From Pelagibius sp. (GTDB lineage Bacteria > Pseudomonadota > Alphaproteobacteria > Kiloniellales > Kiloniellaceae), in contig NZ_JANQKD010000026.1 in NCBI RefSeq assembly GCF_028281305.1, positions 1 through 49,291 of the forward strand: a stretch of 49,291 bases of DNA. The letters run 5' to 3'. The translations under genes and the position numbers were made by a program. The notes beneath the pieces are model-generated. The model did no database searches, was not told the DNA's origin, and saw nothing but the letters and a program-made list of their open reading frames with translations. Positions 35,043 through 43,944 of the stretch are shown here, in pieces (positions within the stretch are counted from its first letter, which is position 1; each line of letters starts with the position of its first letter).

Positions 35043-35749
35043 AGTCGCATTGCCTCCGGTAGACCGGCCAAGCCCGAAAAGAACGGCAGCATCCAGTTTA
35101 CAGGGGCCCGGATGAGCCAATCAAACACGCGGATGTCCAGGCCCAGTTCCCGGCCCAGGTAAGGCAGCAGGAAAAACGCCCCCAGTAGGATGAAAATCCC
35201 GTACCGTTCCAGGCGGGCCAGCGGAACGGCGAGAGAGATCGGCAGGATGCCCACAGCGATGCGCCCGCCGTCCAGCGGCGGCAGCGGCAGCAGGTTGAGC
35301 ACCGCCAGGACCAGGTTGACGATGATGGAGATCCGCAGGGTCTGCGCGAGCCAGAGCGCCGCCGCGTCCGGCAGCAGCGGGACGAGGTTGTAGAGCAGCG
35401 CCGAGATGGTCGCCAGGATGAGGTTCGCCATGGGTCCGGCAGCGGCCACATAGACCATGTCCCGCCGCGGTTTGCGCAGGCGGTGCGTGGCCACCGGGAC
35501 GGGCTTGGCATAGCCGAACAGGAAAGGCGCCTTGAGAACGATCAGCGCCAGCGGCAGCAGGATCGTCCCGATCGGATGGATGTGCTTCAGCGGGTTCATC
35601 GTGACGCGGCCCAGCTTGTAGGCAGTGTCATCGCCATAGGACCAGGCGATGAAGCCATGCGCCGCCTCGTGCAGGGTGATCGCCAGCAGGACCGGCAGCG
35701 CCCAGACGGAGGCGATATAGGCAAGCTCGGAAAGATCGAAATCCATCAC
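35039..35749 (-). CDS. Site-2 protease family (M50) membrane metalloprotease
   Basis: The 236-residue integral membrane protein carries the zinc motif HEAAH (residues 27-31) within the first helix and the third ligand in NLLPLPPLDGG (about 150-160), as in M50 proteases of the short class without PDZ domain. Five to six hydrophobic helices are visible. Such proteins cleave substrates inside the membrane; the target is unknown. It sits between nagZ and scpA, a common alphaproteobacterial arrangement. Confidence 0.93.
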   Translation of the reverse strand: MMDFDLSELAYIASVWALPVLLAITLHEAAHGFIAWSYGDDTAYKLGRVTMNPLKHIHPIGTILLPLALIVLKAPFLFGYAKPVPVATHRLRKPRRDMVYVAAAGPMANLILATISALLYNLVPLLPDAAALWLAQTLRISIIVNLVLAVLNLLPLPPLDGGRIAVGILPISLAVPLARLERYGIFILLGAFFLLPYLGRELGLDIRVFDWLIRAPVNWMLPFFSGLAGLPEAMRL

Positions 35750-35755
35750 CAGCGC

Positions 35756-36781
35756 CTAGCCGACACTCATCAGAACGTCAAGCCGCCGCTGCAGAAGCTC
35801 CCGGTCCGCGGCCTCCGGCCGCCCCAGGCGCTGCCGCCCTGCCGCAAAGCGGTCCTGCGCCGCCGTGGTCATGACCGGAGCGATGCGGGCAATCGCCTCC
35901 ATCTCGTCAGGCTTGCCGTTGCAGTGCAGCGCGATGTCGCAACCGGCCTCCAGGGCCTTCGACGCCCGCGCGTCCAGGCCGCCCTCCAGGGCCTCCATCG
36001 ACAGATCGTCGGACAACAGCAGGCCCTGGAACCCGATCTGGCCGCGAATGACCTCCGAAATCACCTTCGGCGAGGTCGTTGCCGGCCGTTCGCGGTCGAG
36101 CGCCGTGTAGACGACATGGGCGGTCATGCCCCAAGGGGCCTGCGCCAGGGCTTCGAAGGGCTGAAAGTCGGTGGCCGAAAGCTCGGGGAGGCCGGTGCCG
36201 ACCACCGGCAGATCCTTGTGGCTGTCGACCCGCGCCCGCCCGTGCCCCGGAATGTGCTTCACCACCGGCATCACGCCCTCGGCCAGCATGGTGTCGCAGA
36301 CGATGCGCCCCAGGTCGCCGACCAGCGCCGGATCGCCGCCGAAGGAGCGGTCGCCGATGACGTCGCTGGCGCCGGGAAACTGCAAGTCCAGAACCGGCAC
36401 GCAGTCGACGTCGATCCCCAGATCGCAAAGCTCCATCGCGAGGAGGCGGGTGTTGAGGCCGAGCGCTTCGGCGGCGCGGTCGCGGTCATGGGTCGCCAGC
36501 CGGCCGAAGAAGCTGGGCGGCGGGACCGCGCGCCACTGCGGCGGCTTGAGGCGCGCCACGCGGCCGCCTTCCTGGTCGATCAGAACCGGCGCGTCAGCCC
36601 GCCCGACGGCGGCGCGCAGCGCAGCGACCAGGCCGCGGACTTGATCCGGGGACTCGCAGTTGCGCGCGAAGAGAATAAAGCCCAGCGGATCGGCGTCCCT
36701 GAAGAAGGCCTCTTCCGCCGCCGAGAGTGTCGGGCCGGCACAACCGTAGATGACCGCCCGGGGCGCGGCGCCGCCGCTCAT
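35756..36781 (-). CDS. nagZ: Beta-N-acetylhexosaminidase NagZ
   Basis: NagZ (glycoside hydrolase family 3) removes N-acetylglucosamine from anhydro-muropeptides during peptidoglycan recycling in the cytoplasm. The 341-residue protein has the catalytic loop KHIPGHGRARVDSHKDLP (about residues 174-191, with the general acid His in DSH) and the nucleophile region LLLSDDLSMEAL (about 250-261). No signal peptide is present. It lies 6 bp upstream of the M50 protease gene and about 70 bp downstream of the SPOR protein gene. Confidence 0.95.
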   Translation of the reverse strand: MSGGAAPRAVIYGCAGPTLSAAEEAFFRDADPLGFILFARNCESPDQVRGLVAALRAAVGRADAPVLIDQEGGRVARLKPPQWRAVPPPSFFGRLATHDRDRAAEALGLNTRLLAMELCDLGIDVDCVPVLDLQFPGASDVIGDRSFGGDPALVGDLGRIVCDTMLAEGVMPVVKHIPGHGRARVDSHKDLPVVGTGLPELSATDFQPFEALAQAPWGMTAHVVYTALDRERPATTSPKVISEVIRGQIGFQGLLLSDDLSMEALEGGLDARASKALEAGCDIALHCNGKPDEMEAIARIAPVMTTAAQDRFAAGRQRLGRPEAADRELLQRRLDVLMSVG

Positions 36782-36833
36782 CGCGCAAAGACCACGGCGA
36801 CGACGCTGGTCTGCCTGCCATGCTCTGCCGCGC

Positions 36834-36862
36834 TAGCGCTGTTTGACCCCTTAGCGCTGTTT
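36834..36862. repeat. Direct repeat over the SPOR protein stop, TAGCGCTGTTT x2
   Basis: TAGCGCTGTTT at 36834-36844 and 36852-36862 (period 18 bp). On the minus strand the coding end AAACAGCGCTAA is followed six codons later by AAACAGCGCTAG, so the last three residues and the stop are duplicated in frame. Confidence 0.85.
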
Positions 36863-38005
36863 AACAAGGCAGTCCTGATTCCTGCTTTTCAGCTGGCCGC
36901 AAAGATCGTTGGCGGCGCTGCGGCTGGGAAAGGGTCCGGTCTGAACGCGGTAGTAGGTGGTGCCCTGCACCTCCGCGGTGTCGAGCGCCAATGCCAGCCC
37001 CCCCAACAACGCCGGATGCTCGCCTTGCAGCCGCGCCCATTCGCGCGCCGCCGCCGCTTCGGACTTCACTGAAGAAAGCTGCAGAACGATGTCGCCCGCG
37101 CTCGGGCTTTGGCCAGCCGGCGCAGTAGCGGTCTGGGCGGCGGATTGAGGGGCAGGCTGGCCAGCGGCAGTCTCCAGCGGCACAGTTTCCAGCAGACGGG
37201 CGATCTGATCCTCGCCGCTGCTGGCGCCGGTCTCCGGCGCTTCGGGCTTGCGTTGCGGCAGGGCGATCCCCCCTTCGGCCACCGGCGGCGGCGCCTCAGC
37301 CGTGCCCTGCGCATCGCTGCCGGGCGCTTGCGGTATTTCCGGGATCTGGGGAATCTCCGGGATCGCCGCAACCTCGGGGGCTTCAGTCTGCCCCCCCGCA
37401 GCCGGAACACCGGCGCCCGAGGCTTCACTGCCGTCCGCAACGGCGGCCGGCGGCGGTGGAAGATCCGGCAGTTCGCTGTCCGGCGGCACAGTGGCCGTGG
37501 CTCCGGCGGAGGGTTGTGCCGGCAGCGGTTCGGGCGGCTGCGGCGTTTCCGGCGGCGGCAGAAGCTGCTCGACCCGTGCCGCCCCGCCCTCCGGCTCGCC
37601 GTCGTTAAGGACGAGCTTGTCCTGGTGGGGAACCTCCAGGCCGCCGGGCTGCTCGGGCCGTGTCTTATCCGGACCGGGGTCCGCTTCAACGACCGGAAGG
37701 CGGTCCTCCGCCACTTCGCCCGTACCCCAGGAATAGGCGTACCAGACGATGCCGCCGAAGCAGACCAGCGCGGCGAGCGCCACCACGACGGGGATCAGAC
37801 GCCGCCGTCCCTGCAGGTCGGCCTCGAGCTCTGCCGTATCCTCTCCGAAGACGGAGCTGCGCGGCTCGCGGTCCTGAGCATAGATGATGCGCCGCATCCC
37901 TTCGTCGCTGAACGCGGCCCGCTCCGGGCCGTCGGAAGGATCAACCGATAGATCGGACTCCCGGCCGCCCGGACCAGCGTTGTTCCGACCGTCGCTCGGT
38001 GCCAT
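36851..38005 (-). CDS. SPOR domain inner-membrane protein
   Basis: The 384-residue protein has a cytoplasmic N-terminus of about 90 residues, one membrane helix (about 92-111, LIPVVVALAALVCFGGIVWY), a long disordered periplasmic region rich in P, E, A and G (about 120-300), and a C-terminal SPOR domain (about 308-384, with VLQLSSVKSEAAAAREW and YRVQTGPFPSRSAANDLC). SPOR domains bind denuded peptidoglycan at the division site, so a division role is likely. It starts directly after the argS stop (TGA-ATG). Two cysteines near the C-terminus (DLC and NQDC) could form a disulfide, as in other SPOR domains. Confidence 0.9.
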   Translation of the reverse strand: MAPSDGRNNAGPGGRESDLSVDPSDGPERAAFSDEGMRRIIYAQDREPRSSVFGEDTAELEADLQGRRRLIPVVVALAALVCFGGIVWYAYSWGTGEVAEDRLPVVEADPGPDKTRPEQPGGLEVPHQDKLVLNDGEPEGGAARVEQLLPPPETPQPPEPLPAQPSAGATATVPPDSELPDLPPPPAAVADGSEASGAGVPAAGGQTEAPEVAAIPEIPQIPEIPQAPGSDAQGTAEAPPPVAEGGIALPQRKPEAPETGASSGEDQIARLLETVPLETAAGQPAPQSAAQTATAPAGQSPSAGDIVLQLSSVKSEAAAAREWARLQGEHPALLGGLALALDTAEVQGTTYYRVQTGPFPSRSAANDLCGQLKSRNQDCLVKQR

Positions 38006-39763
38006 TCAGCGCAACTCCTCAACCGGCTCGACGCCAAAGACCTCGAGCCCGGATGCGATCACAAAGGCCACGGCCTGCAGCAGCGCCAAGCGCGCCCGGG
38101 TGACCTGCGGTTCGTCAGGGAGCAGAAAACGCAACAGCGCCTGGTTTTGCCCGCGGTTCCATTGCGCATGAAGCGCCGCGGCCACATCGTAGAGATAGAA
38201 TGCGACGCGATGAGGCTCATGCGCTTCTGCCGCCGCCTCCAGAAGCCGCGGCCACTCCGCCAACTGTTTAATCAGACCCAGCTCTCCCGAGTCGGTCAAG
38301 AGATTGAGGTCTGCACCCGCCAAAGACACAGGATCTAGATCCACCTCTGGGAGTTCCTGTGCCGCCAGCCGCAGCACGGAACGGCAGCGGGCATGGGCCA
38401 TCTGCACGTAAAAGACGGGGTTTTCGAGCGATTTCTCGACCACTTTCTCAAGATCGAAATCCAGCGACGCGTCGTTCTTGCGGGTGAGCATGATGAAGCG
38501 GACGACGTCCTTGCCGACCTCGTCGATCACCTCGCGCAGGGTCACGAAGGTCCCGGCCCGCTTCGACATCTTCACCGCCGCGCCGCCTCGCTTCAGGTTG
38601 ACCAGCTGGCAGACCTTCACGTCCAACGCGCCCTCGCCCTGGGTCAGCGCCTTCACACCGGCCTGCATGCGCTTGATGTAGCCGCCATGGTCGGCGCCCC
38701 AGACGTCGATCATCATCGGAAAACCCCGGCGGAACTTGTCCAGGTGATAGGCCATGTCGTTGGCGAAATAGGTCCAGCTGCCGTCGGACTTCTTGAGTGC
38801 GCGGTCGACGTCGTCGCCGAACTCCGTCGCCTTGAAGAGAAGCTGGGGACGCGGCTCCCAGTCATCGGGCGGCGGCTTACCCTTCGGCGGCTCCAGGGTA
38901 CCGGTGTAGATCAGTCCCTGGTCTTCGAGCTGCGAAAGCACGGCATCCACGCCGCCGGCCTCGACAAGATCCTTCTCCGAAGAGAAGACCTCCTGGTGGA
39001 CGCCGAGCGCTGCCAGGTCGCGGCGGATCAGGTCCATCATGGAGTCGATGGCAAAGCGTCGCAGGACCGGCAGCCAGTCCGCCTCCTCCGCCGCCATCCA
39101 CTTGTCGCCGTCGCGCTCGGCCAGCGCTTTGCCGGTCTCCTTCAAGTAGTCGCCGGGATAGAAGCCCTCGGGGATTGCGCCGATGTCCTCGCCCAGCGCC
39201 TCGCGGTAGCGCAGGTAGGCCGAGCGCGCCAGCACATCCACCTGCCCGCCGGCATCGTTGATGTAGTACTCCTGCGTGACGGCGTAGCCCACCTTGGCCA
39301 GCAGCGCAGCCAGGGCATCGCCGACGACCGCGCCGCGCGCATGGCCAACGGTGAGCGGTCCGGTCGGATTGGCGGAAACGTACTCCACATTGACGGCCTG
39401 GCCCTCCCCCAGGGTGCTGGCGCCATAGGCGGTTCCGGCCCTGAGGATCTCGCGCAGCTGCTCCATCCAGAGCGCGCCTTCGAGCCGCAGATTGATGAAG
39501 CCGGGCCCGGCCACCGTGGCTTCGCTGACGTGATCGACGGCGGAAAGCTTGTCCGCCAGGGCCTCGGCGAGGTCCCGCGGCTTGGAGGCGGCGGCCTTGG
39601 CCAGAACCATGGCCGCGTTGGTGGCCATGTCGCCATGCTCCGGGTCGCGCGGCGGCTCCACCGCGACGCGCGCGAGGTCGAGCCCCTGCGGCAGCCGGCC
39701 TTCGGCCGTCAGCGCCTCAAGCTGCTCGATGACGATGCCCCGGAACTCCTTGAAAAGATTCAT
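38006..39763 (-). CDS. argS: Arginine--tRNA ligase
   Basis: ArgRS charges tRNA-Arg. The 585-residue class I synthetase has the N-terminal additional domain, the HIGH-type motif in [14 protein letters not shown] (about residues 121-134), the KMSKS-type loop KMSKRAG (about 385) and a C-terminal DALR anticodon-binding domain. I chose the ATG at 39763 ([11 protein letters not shown]), whose first codon overlaps the dgt stop (ATGA). Longer frames upstream lie within dgt. Confidence 0.97.
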   Translation of the reverse strand: MNLFKEFRGIVIEQLEALTAEGRLPQGLDLARVAVEPPRDPEHGDMATNAAMVLAKAAASKPRDLAEALADKLSAVDHVSEATVAGPGFINLRLEGALWMEQLREILRAGTAYGASTLGEGQAVNVEYVSANPTGPLTVGHARGAVVGDALAALLAKVGYAVTQEYYINDAGGQVDVLARSAYLRYREALGEDIGAIPEGFYPGDYLKETGKALAERDGDKWMAAEEADWLPVLRRFAIDSMMDLIRRDLAALGVHQEVFSSEKDLVEAGGVDAVLSQLEDQGLIYTGTLEPPKGKPPPDDWEPRPQLLFKATEFGDDVDRALKKSDGSWTYFANDMAYHLDKFRRGFPMMIDVWGADHGGYIKRMQAGVKALTQGEGALDVKVCQLVNLKRGGAAVKMSKRAGTFVTLREVIDEVGKDVVRFIMLTRKNDASLDFDLEKVVEKSLENPVFYVQMAHARCRSVLRLAAQELPEVDLDPVSLAGADLNLLTDSGELGLIKQLAEWPRLLEAAAEAHEPHRVAFYLYDVAAALHAQWNRGQNQALLRFLLPDEPQVTRARLALLQAVAFVIASGLEVFGVEPVEELR

Positions 39764-40947
39764 GCGTTTCCAACTCGAAGATCGAAGTTCTTGGCGTGCT
39801 CGACCAGCGCGTAGCGGTCGGTCATGCCGGCAATGTAGTCCGCCACCAGCCGGGCCCGGGCCGTCCCGCGGACGCCCTCGGCCTCGGCGCGCCACTCGTC
39901 CGGCAGGCAATCCGGCCGCTCGAGATAGTGGTCGAAGAGCTCGCGCACCACCCGCTTGGCCTTGCTGGTCATGCGGTTGACCTTGTAGTGGCGGTACATG
40001 CGCTGAAACAGGAATGCCCGCAGCGCGCGGTCGTTCTGGCGCATCTCGTCGGAAAAGGCAACCAAGGGCCGGTCCATGAGACGGACGTCTTCCGCCGAAG
40101 CCGGCGCATGGGCGTCGATGCGGCTGCGGGTCTCCTGCAGCAGGTCGTTGACCATGAGGTCGATCATACGCCGGATGGTCTCATGGATCAGGCGGCTTTC
40201 TTCCAGATCCGGATAGCGGCGCGAGACCTCGGCCAAAACGGGACCGACCAGCGGAAGATCGCGCAGCTCCTCCAGGGGAAAGAGGCCGGCCCTCAAGCCG
40301 TCGTCGATGTCGTGGTTGTTGTAGGCGATGTCGTCCGACAGCGCCGCCACCTGGGCCTCCGCCCCAGCAAAGGTGTCAACCTCCAGGTCGCGCACCTCGC
40401 GGCAGTAGCGGGCGATGGTTTCCGGAACGCCCTCGTTACGCGCGCACGGCCCGGTGAGCGGACCGTTGTGTTTGACGATCCCCTCCAGCGTCTCCCAGGT
40501 CAGGTTCAGGCCGTCGAAATCGGCGTAGCGCCGTTCCAGCAGGGTGAGGATCCGGAAGGTCTGTTCGTTGTGGTCGAACCCGCCGTAGGGCTGCATCGCC
40601 TTGTTCAGGGCGTCCTCGCCTGCATGGCCGAAACAGGTGTGGCCCAGATCGTGGGCCAGCGCCATGGCCTCGGCCAGATCCTCGTTCAGGCCGAGGCGGC
40701 GGCTGATGGAGCGGGCGATCTGGGCGACCTCGATGGAATGGGTCAGCCGGGTCCGATAGTAATCGCCCTCGTGGTAGACGAAGACCTGGGTCTTGTACTT
40801 CAGGCGACGGAAGGCGGCGGCATGGACGATGCGGTCACGGTCTCGCTGGAAACACGACCGGGTCGGGCTCTCCGGCTCCGGATGGTCCCGGCCCCGGGTC
40901 TCGTCCGGACGGCAGGCGAAGGGGGCAGCGGGAATCGGCTCGGCCAT
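39760..40947 (-). CDS. dgt: dGTP triphosphohydrolase-like protein
   Basis: HD-domain phosphohydrolase that removes triphosphate from deoxynucleotides. The 395-residue protein has the metal-binding His in TRLTHSIEV and the HD motif [14 protein letters not shown] (about residues 97-110), then the third site around [15 protein letters not shown]. It is first in the run dgt-argS-SPOR-nagZ-protease-scpAB. Members annotated this way are often not strict dGTPases, so substrate preference is uncertain. Divergent from the Fe-S carrier gene at 41136. Confidence 0.95.
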   Translation of the reverse strand: MAEPIPAAPFACRPDETRGRDHPEPESPTRSCFQRDRDRIVHAAAFRRLKYKTQVFVYHEGDYYRTRLTHSIEVAQIARSISRRLGLNEDLAEAMALAHDLGHTCFGHAGEDALNKAMQPYGGFDHNEQTFRILTLLERRYADFDGLNLTWETLEGIVKHNGPLTGPCARNEGVPETIARYCREVRDLEVDTFAGAEAQVAALSDDIAYNNHDIDDGLRAGLFPLEELRDLPLVGPVLAEVSRRYPDLEESRLIHETIRRMIDLMVNDLLQETRSRIDAHAPASAEDVRLMDRPLVAFSDEMRQNDRALRAFLFQRMYRHYKVNRMTSKAKRVVRELFDHYLERPDCLPDEWRAEAEGVRGTARARLVADYIAGMTDRYALVEHAKNFDLRVGNA

Positions 40948-41035
40948 GGCGCGACCCTAAGACCTCCCCCAGCCGCTGGCAATGGCGGTTTTCCGCCGTT
41001 TTCGGACCGCCGCCTGAACGAAGGACAAGCACGGT

Positions 41036-41063
41036 TTGACAAGGCCGCGGGAGTCCCTACATC
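41036..41063 (+). promoter_or_regulatory. Candidate promoter for the ErpA-like gene
   Basis: A perfect -35 TTGACA (41036-41041), a 16-bp spacer and a weak -10 TACATC (41058-41063). The leader to the ATG at 41136 would be about 65 nt. Confidence 0.45.
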
Positions 41064-41135
41064 TTGGGAGACAGCTGCGCGCCGGCGGCCAAAAAGCCCA
41101 TGGCGCCTATGGTTAACCAATCATGAACGGGAACG

Positions 41136-41489
41136 ATGCCTGCGATGGACGTAGAGACCGCCCCCGCACTGGCCCTGACGGAAAACGCCGCGAAGCGCGT
41201 CGCTTGGCTCATCAAGCAGGAAGACGACAGCAGCCTGATGCTGCGCGTCTCGGTGTCCGGCGGCGGCTGCTCCGGCTTCCAGTACGGCTTCTCCTTCGAC
41301 AAGGCCGTCAACCCGGACGACCGCACCTTTGAGCGCGACGGCGTGGTCGCGGTCATCGACGAAACCTCGCTGGAGCTTCTGGCCGGCTCGGAGATCGACT
41401 TTGTCGAAGACCTTGGCGGGTCTTCCTTCCAGATCCGCAACCCCAATGCCAGTTCGTCCTGCGGCTGCGGCTCCTCCTTTGCGATCTGA
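41136..41489 (+). CDS. erpA: A-type iron-sulfur carrier (ErpA/IscA family)
   Basis: A-type carriers deliver Fe-S clusters to apo-proteins. The 117-residue protein has the three conserved cysteines: SGGGCSGFQY (about residue 48) and SSCGCGSSF (about 109 and 111). The block LTENAAKRVAWLIKQE and the FVEDLGGSSFQIRNPNA segment are typical of ErpA in alphaproteobacteria, where the gene lies next to dgt and xthA as it does here. It could also be called IscA-like; the ErpA name is preferred by context. Two ATGs are possible (41136 and 41145). Confidence 0.93.
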   Translation: MPAMDVETAPALALTENAAKRVAWLIKQEDDSSLMLRVSVSGGGCSGFQYGFSFDKAVNPDDRTFERDGVVAVIDETSLELLAGSEIDFVEDLGGSSFQIRNPNASSSCGCGSSFAI

Positions 41490-41540
41490 ACGGACGGCGC
41501 AAGCGGCAACCGGGTGCGCCCGGCCAGCACCAGCCCTGCC

Positions 41541-42320
41541 ATGACCAGTATCGCAAGCTGGAACGTCAATTCCATCAAGGCCCGCCTGCCGAACGTTCTC
41601 GCCTGGCTCGAGAGCGCCGGCCCCGACGTCGCTCTGTTGCAGGAGCTGAAAACCGTCGACGACAGCTTTCCGCGGCTGGAGATCGAGGCCCTTGGCTACA
41701 GCGTCGCGGTTCACGGGCAGAAGAGCTACAACGGCGTTGCGATCCTCTCCAAGGCCCCCTTGGAGGACGTGATGACCGGCCTGCCCGGCGACCCCGAAGA
41801 CGAACAGGCGCGCTATCTGGAGGCCACCACCTTCGGCCTGCGCGTCGCCTCCATCTACCTGCCCAACGGCAATCCCATCAAAACCGAGAAATTCACTTAC
41901 AAGCTGGCCTGGATGGACCGGCTGCTGGACCATGGCCGCGCGCTGCTGCAAAGCGAGGCGCCGGTGGTCCTGGGCGGCGACTACAATGTCATCCCCCAGG
42001 ATGAGGACGTTTACGACCCCAAGGCCTTCGCCGGCGACGCGCTGGCGCAGCCGGAAAGCCGCCAGCGGTTCCGCGCCCTCTTGAACCGGGGCTATACGGA
42101 AGCGTTCCGCGCCCTCCACGGCGAACCGCACCAATACAGCTTCTGGGACTACCAGGGCGGTGCCTGGCAGAACGATCACGGTCTCAGGATCGATCACTTC
42201 CTGCTGTCGCCGCAGGCGGCGGACCGGCTGGAAAGCTGCGAAATCGACCGCGGGCCGCGCGGGGAAAAGAAGGCCTCCGACCACACGCCGGTGGTCTGCC
42301 GGCTGCGCGACGCGGCCTGA
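41541..42320 (+). CDS. xthA: Exodeoxyribonuclease III
   Basis: ExoIII is an AP endonuclease and 3'-5' exonuclease in base-excision repair. The 259-residue protein has all landmarks of the EEP nuclease fold: SWNVNSIKARL at the start, LLQELKTVD (metal Glu about residue 34), the SYNGVAIL segment, GGDYNVIPQDEDVYDP (about 150-165) and the C-terminal LRIDHFLLS (about 218) and SDHTPVV (catalytic His about 250). I chose the ATG at 41541 (MTSIASWN) because it directly precedes the first catalytic strand. It lies 51 bp after the ErpA-like gene. Confidence 0.96.
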   Translation: MTSIASWNVNSIKARLPNVLAWLESAGPDVALLQELKTVDDSFPRLEIEALGYSVAVHGQKSYNGVAILSKAPLEDVMTGLPGDPEDEQARYLEATTFGLRVASIYLPNGNPIKTEKFTYKLAWMDRLLDHGRALLQSEAPVVLGGDYNVIPQDEDVYDPKAFAGDALAQPESRQRFRALLNRGYTEAFRALHGEPHQYSFWDYQGGAWQNDHGLRIDHFLLSPQAADRLESCEIDRGPRGEKKASDHTPVVCRLRDAA

Positions 42321-42348
42321 CCGCAGATTCCGGGACGGGGCCGCCGCC

Positions 42349-43122
42349 ATGCCGTTCATTCCTCTGCATGACACCACGCCACGCTATCTGATCGCCAAGC
42401 CGCTCACGGCCTGGAGCCTGCTGGCCGTCAGCGCCTTTGTCTTCCTGATCCAGGTGCTGGCGGGCGAAGAGGGCTTCATCCGGATGGTCTACGGCCTGGG
42501 CACAATCCCCGCGACCCTGACGGGCGAGGCGGAGCTGGCCGAGACGCTGGTCCTGGTCGATCCCTGGGTGACCCTCCTCACCTACCAGTTCCTGCACGGC
42601 GACTTCATGCATCTCTTCGGCAACATGCTCTATCTCTGGGTCTTCGGCGACAACGTCGAAGACGCCATGGGGCATGTCCGCTTTCTGCTGTTCTATCTGC
42701 TCTGCGGGGTGCTGGCGGCACTGGCACAGTTGGGAATCGATCCGGCCTCCACCACCCCGCTGATCGGTGCCAGCGGCGCCATCTCCGGCGTTCTGGGCGC
42801 CTACCTGATCCTTCATCCGAAGGCGAAGGTGCTGGTCCCGGTGGTGGTGATCCCCCTCTACCTGCCGGCCTGGCTGCTGCTGGTCTTCTGGTTCGGCTTT
42901 CAGTTCGTCGCCCTGGCGGACGGCGGCGGGAGCAATGTGGCCTGGTGGGCGCACATCGGCGGTTTCGTCGCGGGGGCAGCCCTCATTCCGATTTTCCGGT
43001 ACCGGGCCGTGCCGCTGTTCGGTCTGGGCGATCCGCCCGGCGGTGTGACGTTGCGCCGTGGCGTCGGCTGGCAGCGCGAACAGAAGGGCCGGGATGGCAC
43101 GCGCCGCGGTCCCTGGGGATAG
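42349..43122 (+). CDS. Rhomboid family intramembrane serine protease
   Basis: The 257-residue protein has six or more membrane helices. The catalytic Ser is in IGASGAISG (Ser142) and the His in WWAHIGGFVAG (His202). The HGDFMHLFGNMLYLWVFG block (about residues 83-100) is characteristic. It should cleave helices of membrane proteins; the substrate is unknown. It lies 28 bp downstream of xthA and converges with the PilZ gene, separated by a hairpin (43127-43147). Confidence 0.95.
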   Translation: MPFIPLHDTTPRYLIAKPLTAWSLLAVSAFVFLIQVLAGEEGFIRMVYGLGTIPATLTGEAELAETLVLVDPWVTLLTYQFLHGDFMHLFGNMLYLWVFGDNVEDAMGHVRFLLFYLLCGVLAALAQLGIDPASTTPLIGASGAISGVLGAYLILHPKAKVLVPVVVIPLYLPAWLLLVFWFGFQFVALADGGGSNVAWWAHIGGFVAGAALIPIFRYRAVPLFGLGDPPGGVTLRRGVGWQREQKGRDGTRRGPWG

Positions 43123-43126
43123 TCCT

Positions 43127-43147
43127 CTTAAGGCAGAGCGCCTTAAG
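43127..43147. terminator. Bidirectional hairpin between the rhomboid and PilZ genes
   Basis: A perfect 8-bp stem CTTAAGGC (43127-43134) / GCCTTAAG (43140-43147) with a 5-base loop, placed between convergent stops at 43122 and 43150. No long T-tract is present on either strand. Confidence 0.5.
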
Positions 43148-43149
43148 CT

Positions 43150-43761
43150 CTAGCGGGCGGCACCGACGAGCATGCTTTCCTTGATGGCGGGCAGCGCCTC
43201 ACCCAGAGCGTCCGCCACCTGGGCTGTGTCAGCCCTGAACTGCAGCCCCAGCACGCGTCCGCTTTTCCAGACGATGGTCGCCGCCAGGCCTTGAAAGCGG
43301 TCCCCAACCAGGGTGACCGTTCCGGTGAAGCTGCGCTCTTCGGCCAGGGCGACCTTGGCGCCACCGAGCGACATGTTGAGGATCGTACAGTCGACGGTGG
43401 CGCCATCGCCCTTCAAACTGCCCGGCCAGAGCACCGAGCGGCGCAGGTAACGGCGGCGCCCCTCCGCATCGCCGAAGCGGTCGAGCATGTCCTGGAACAT
43501 GGCGTCCAGGCTCTGCGCATCGCCGGTGAAGACCAGGTCGGCAGCGTCGGCTTCCGTACGCTCAAGCCGGCACTCCAACTGTCCGAAACCGCGGATGGCC
43601 AGGTAAAGGCGGCCAAGCTCCGGCAGCTCGCCCAGCGGGCGTACACGCGCGCCGCTGCGCGAGACGGAGAGCACCTCGCAATCGACGATGCCGTCCGGGC
43701 TGTGGATCTTGCCCGGTTGCATGACGGCGATCTGCTGTTCGACAAGCCGTAGCTCTGTCAT
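43150..43761 (-). CDS. Tandem PilZ-domain protein
   Basis: PilZ domains bind cyclic di-GMP. The 203-residue protein has a C-terminal PilZ domain with the ligand motifs RRxxxR (RRRYLRR, about residues 102-108) and NxSxxG (NMSLGG, 129-134), so binding is likely. The N-terminal half (about 15-80) resembles a second, degenerate PilZ domain (SVSRSGARV in place of the motif, and no RxxxR). No membrane segment. The effector process is unknown; motility or exopolysaccharide are common but nothing nearby points to either. Confidence 0.85.
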   Translation of the reverse strand: MTELRLVEQQIAVMQPGKIHSPDGIVDCEVLSVSRSGARVRPLGELPELGRLYLAIRGFGQLECRLERTEADAADLVFTGDAQSLDAMFQDMLDRFGDAEGRRRYLRRSVLWPGSLKGDGATVDCTILNMSLGGAKVALAEERSFTGTVTLVGDRFQGLAATIVWKSGRVLGLQFRADTAQVADALGEALPAIKESMLVGAAR

Positions 43762-43944
43762 GACCCTGCCCGCCTGGGTTGCTCAATCGGGCGCAGCCGA
43801 AGCTCAGCAGGCACCCGGAATGAATTCAGACCCCACTATGACGTGCCGTCCGTTAACAACTGACAAAGGCGCGCATTCGACGGAAACCCCCGAAATCCGC
43901 GTATCTCTGCGGCGCATCGGGCGGCTGCGGCCGGGACGGGTCGT

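Noticed and set aside
35483..37072. Plus-strand frame of about 529 residues antisense to nagZ and its neighbours
   Set aside because: It is a shadow of three recognised minus-strand genes and has no motifs.
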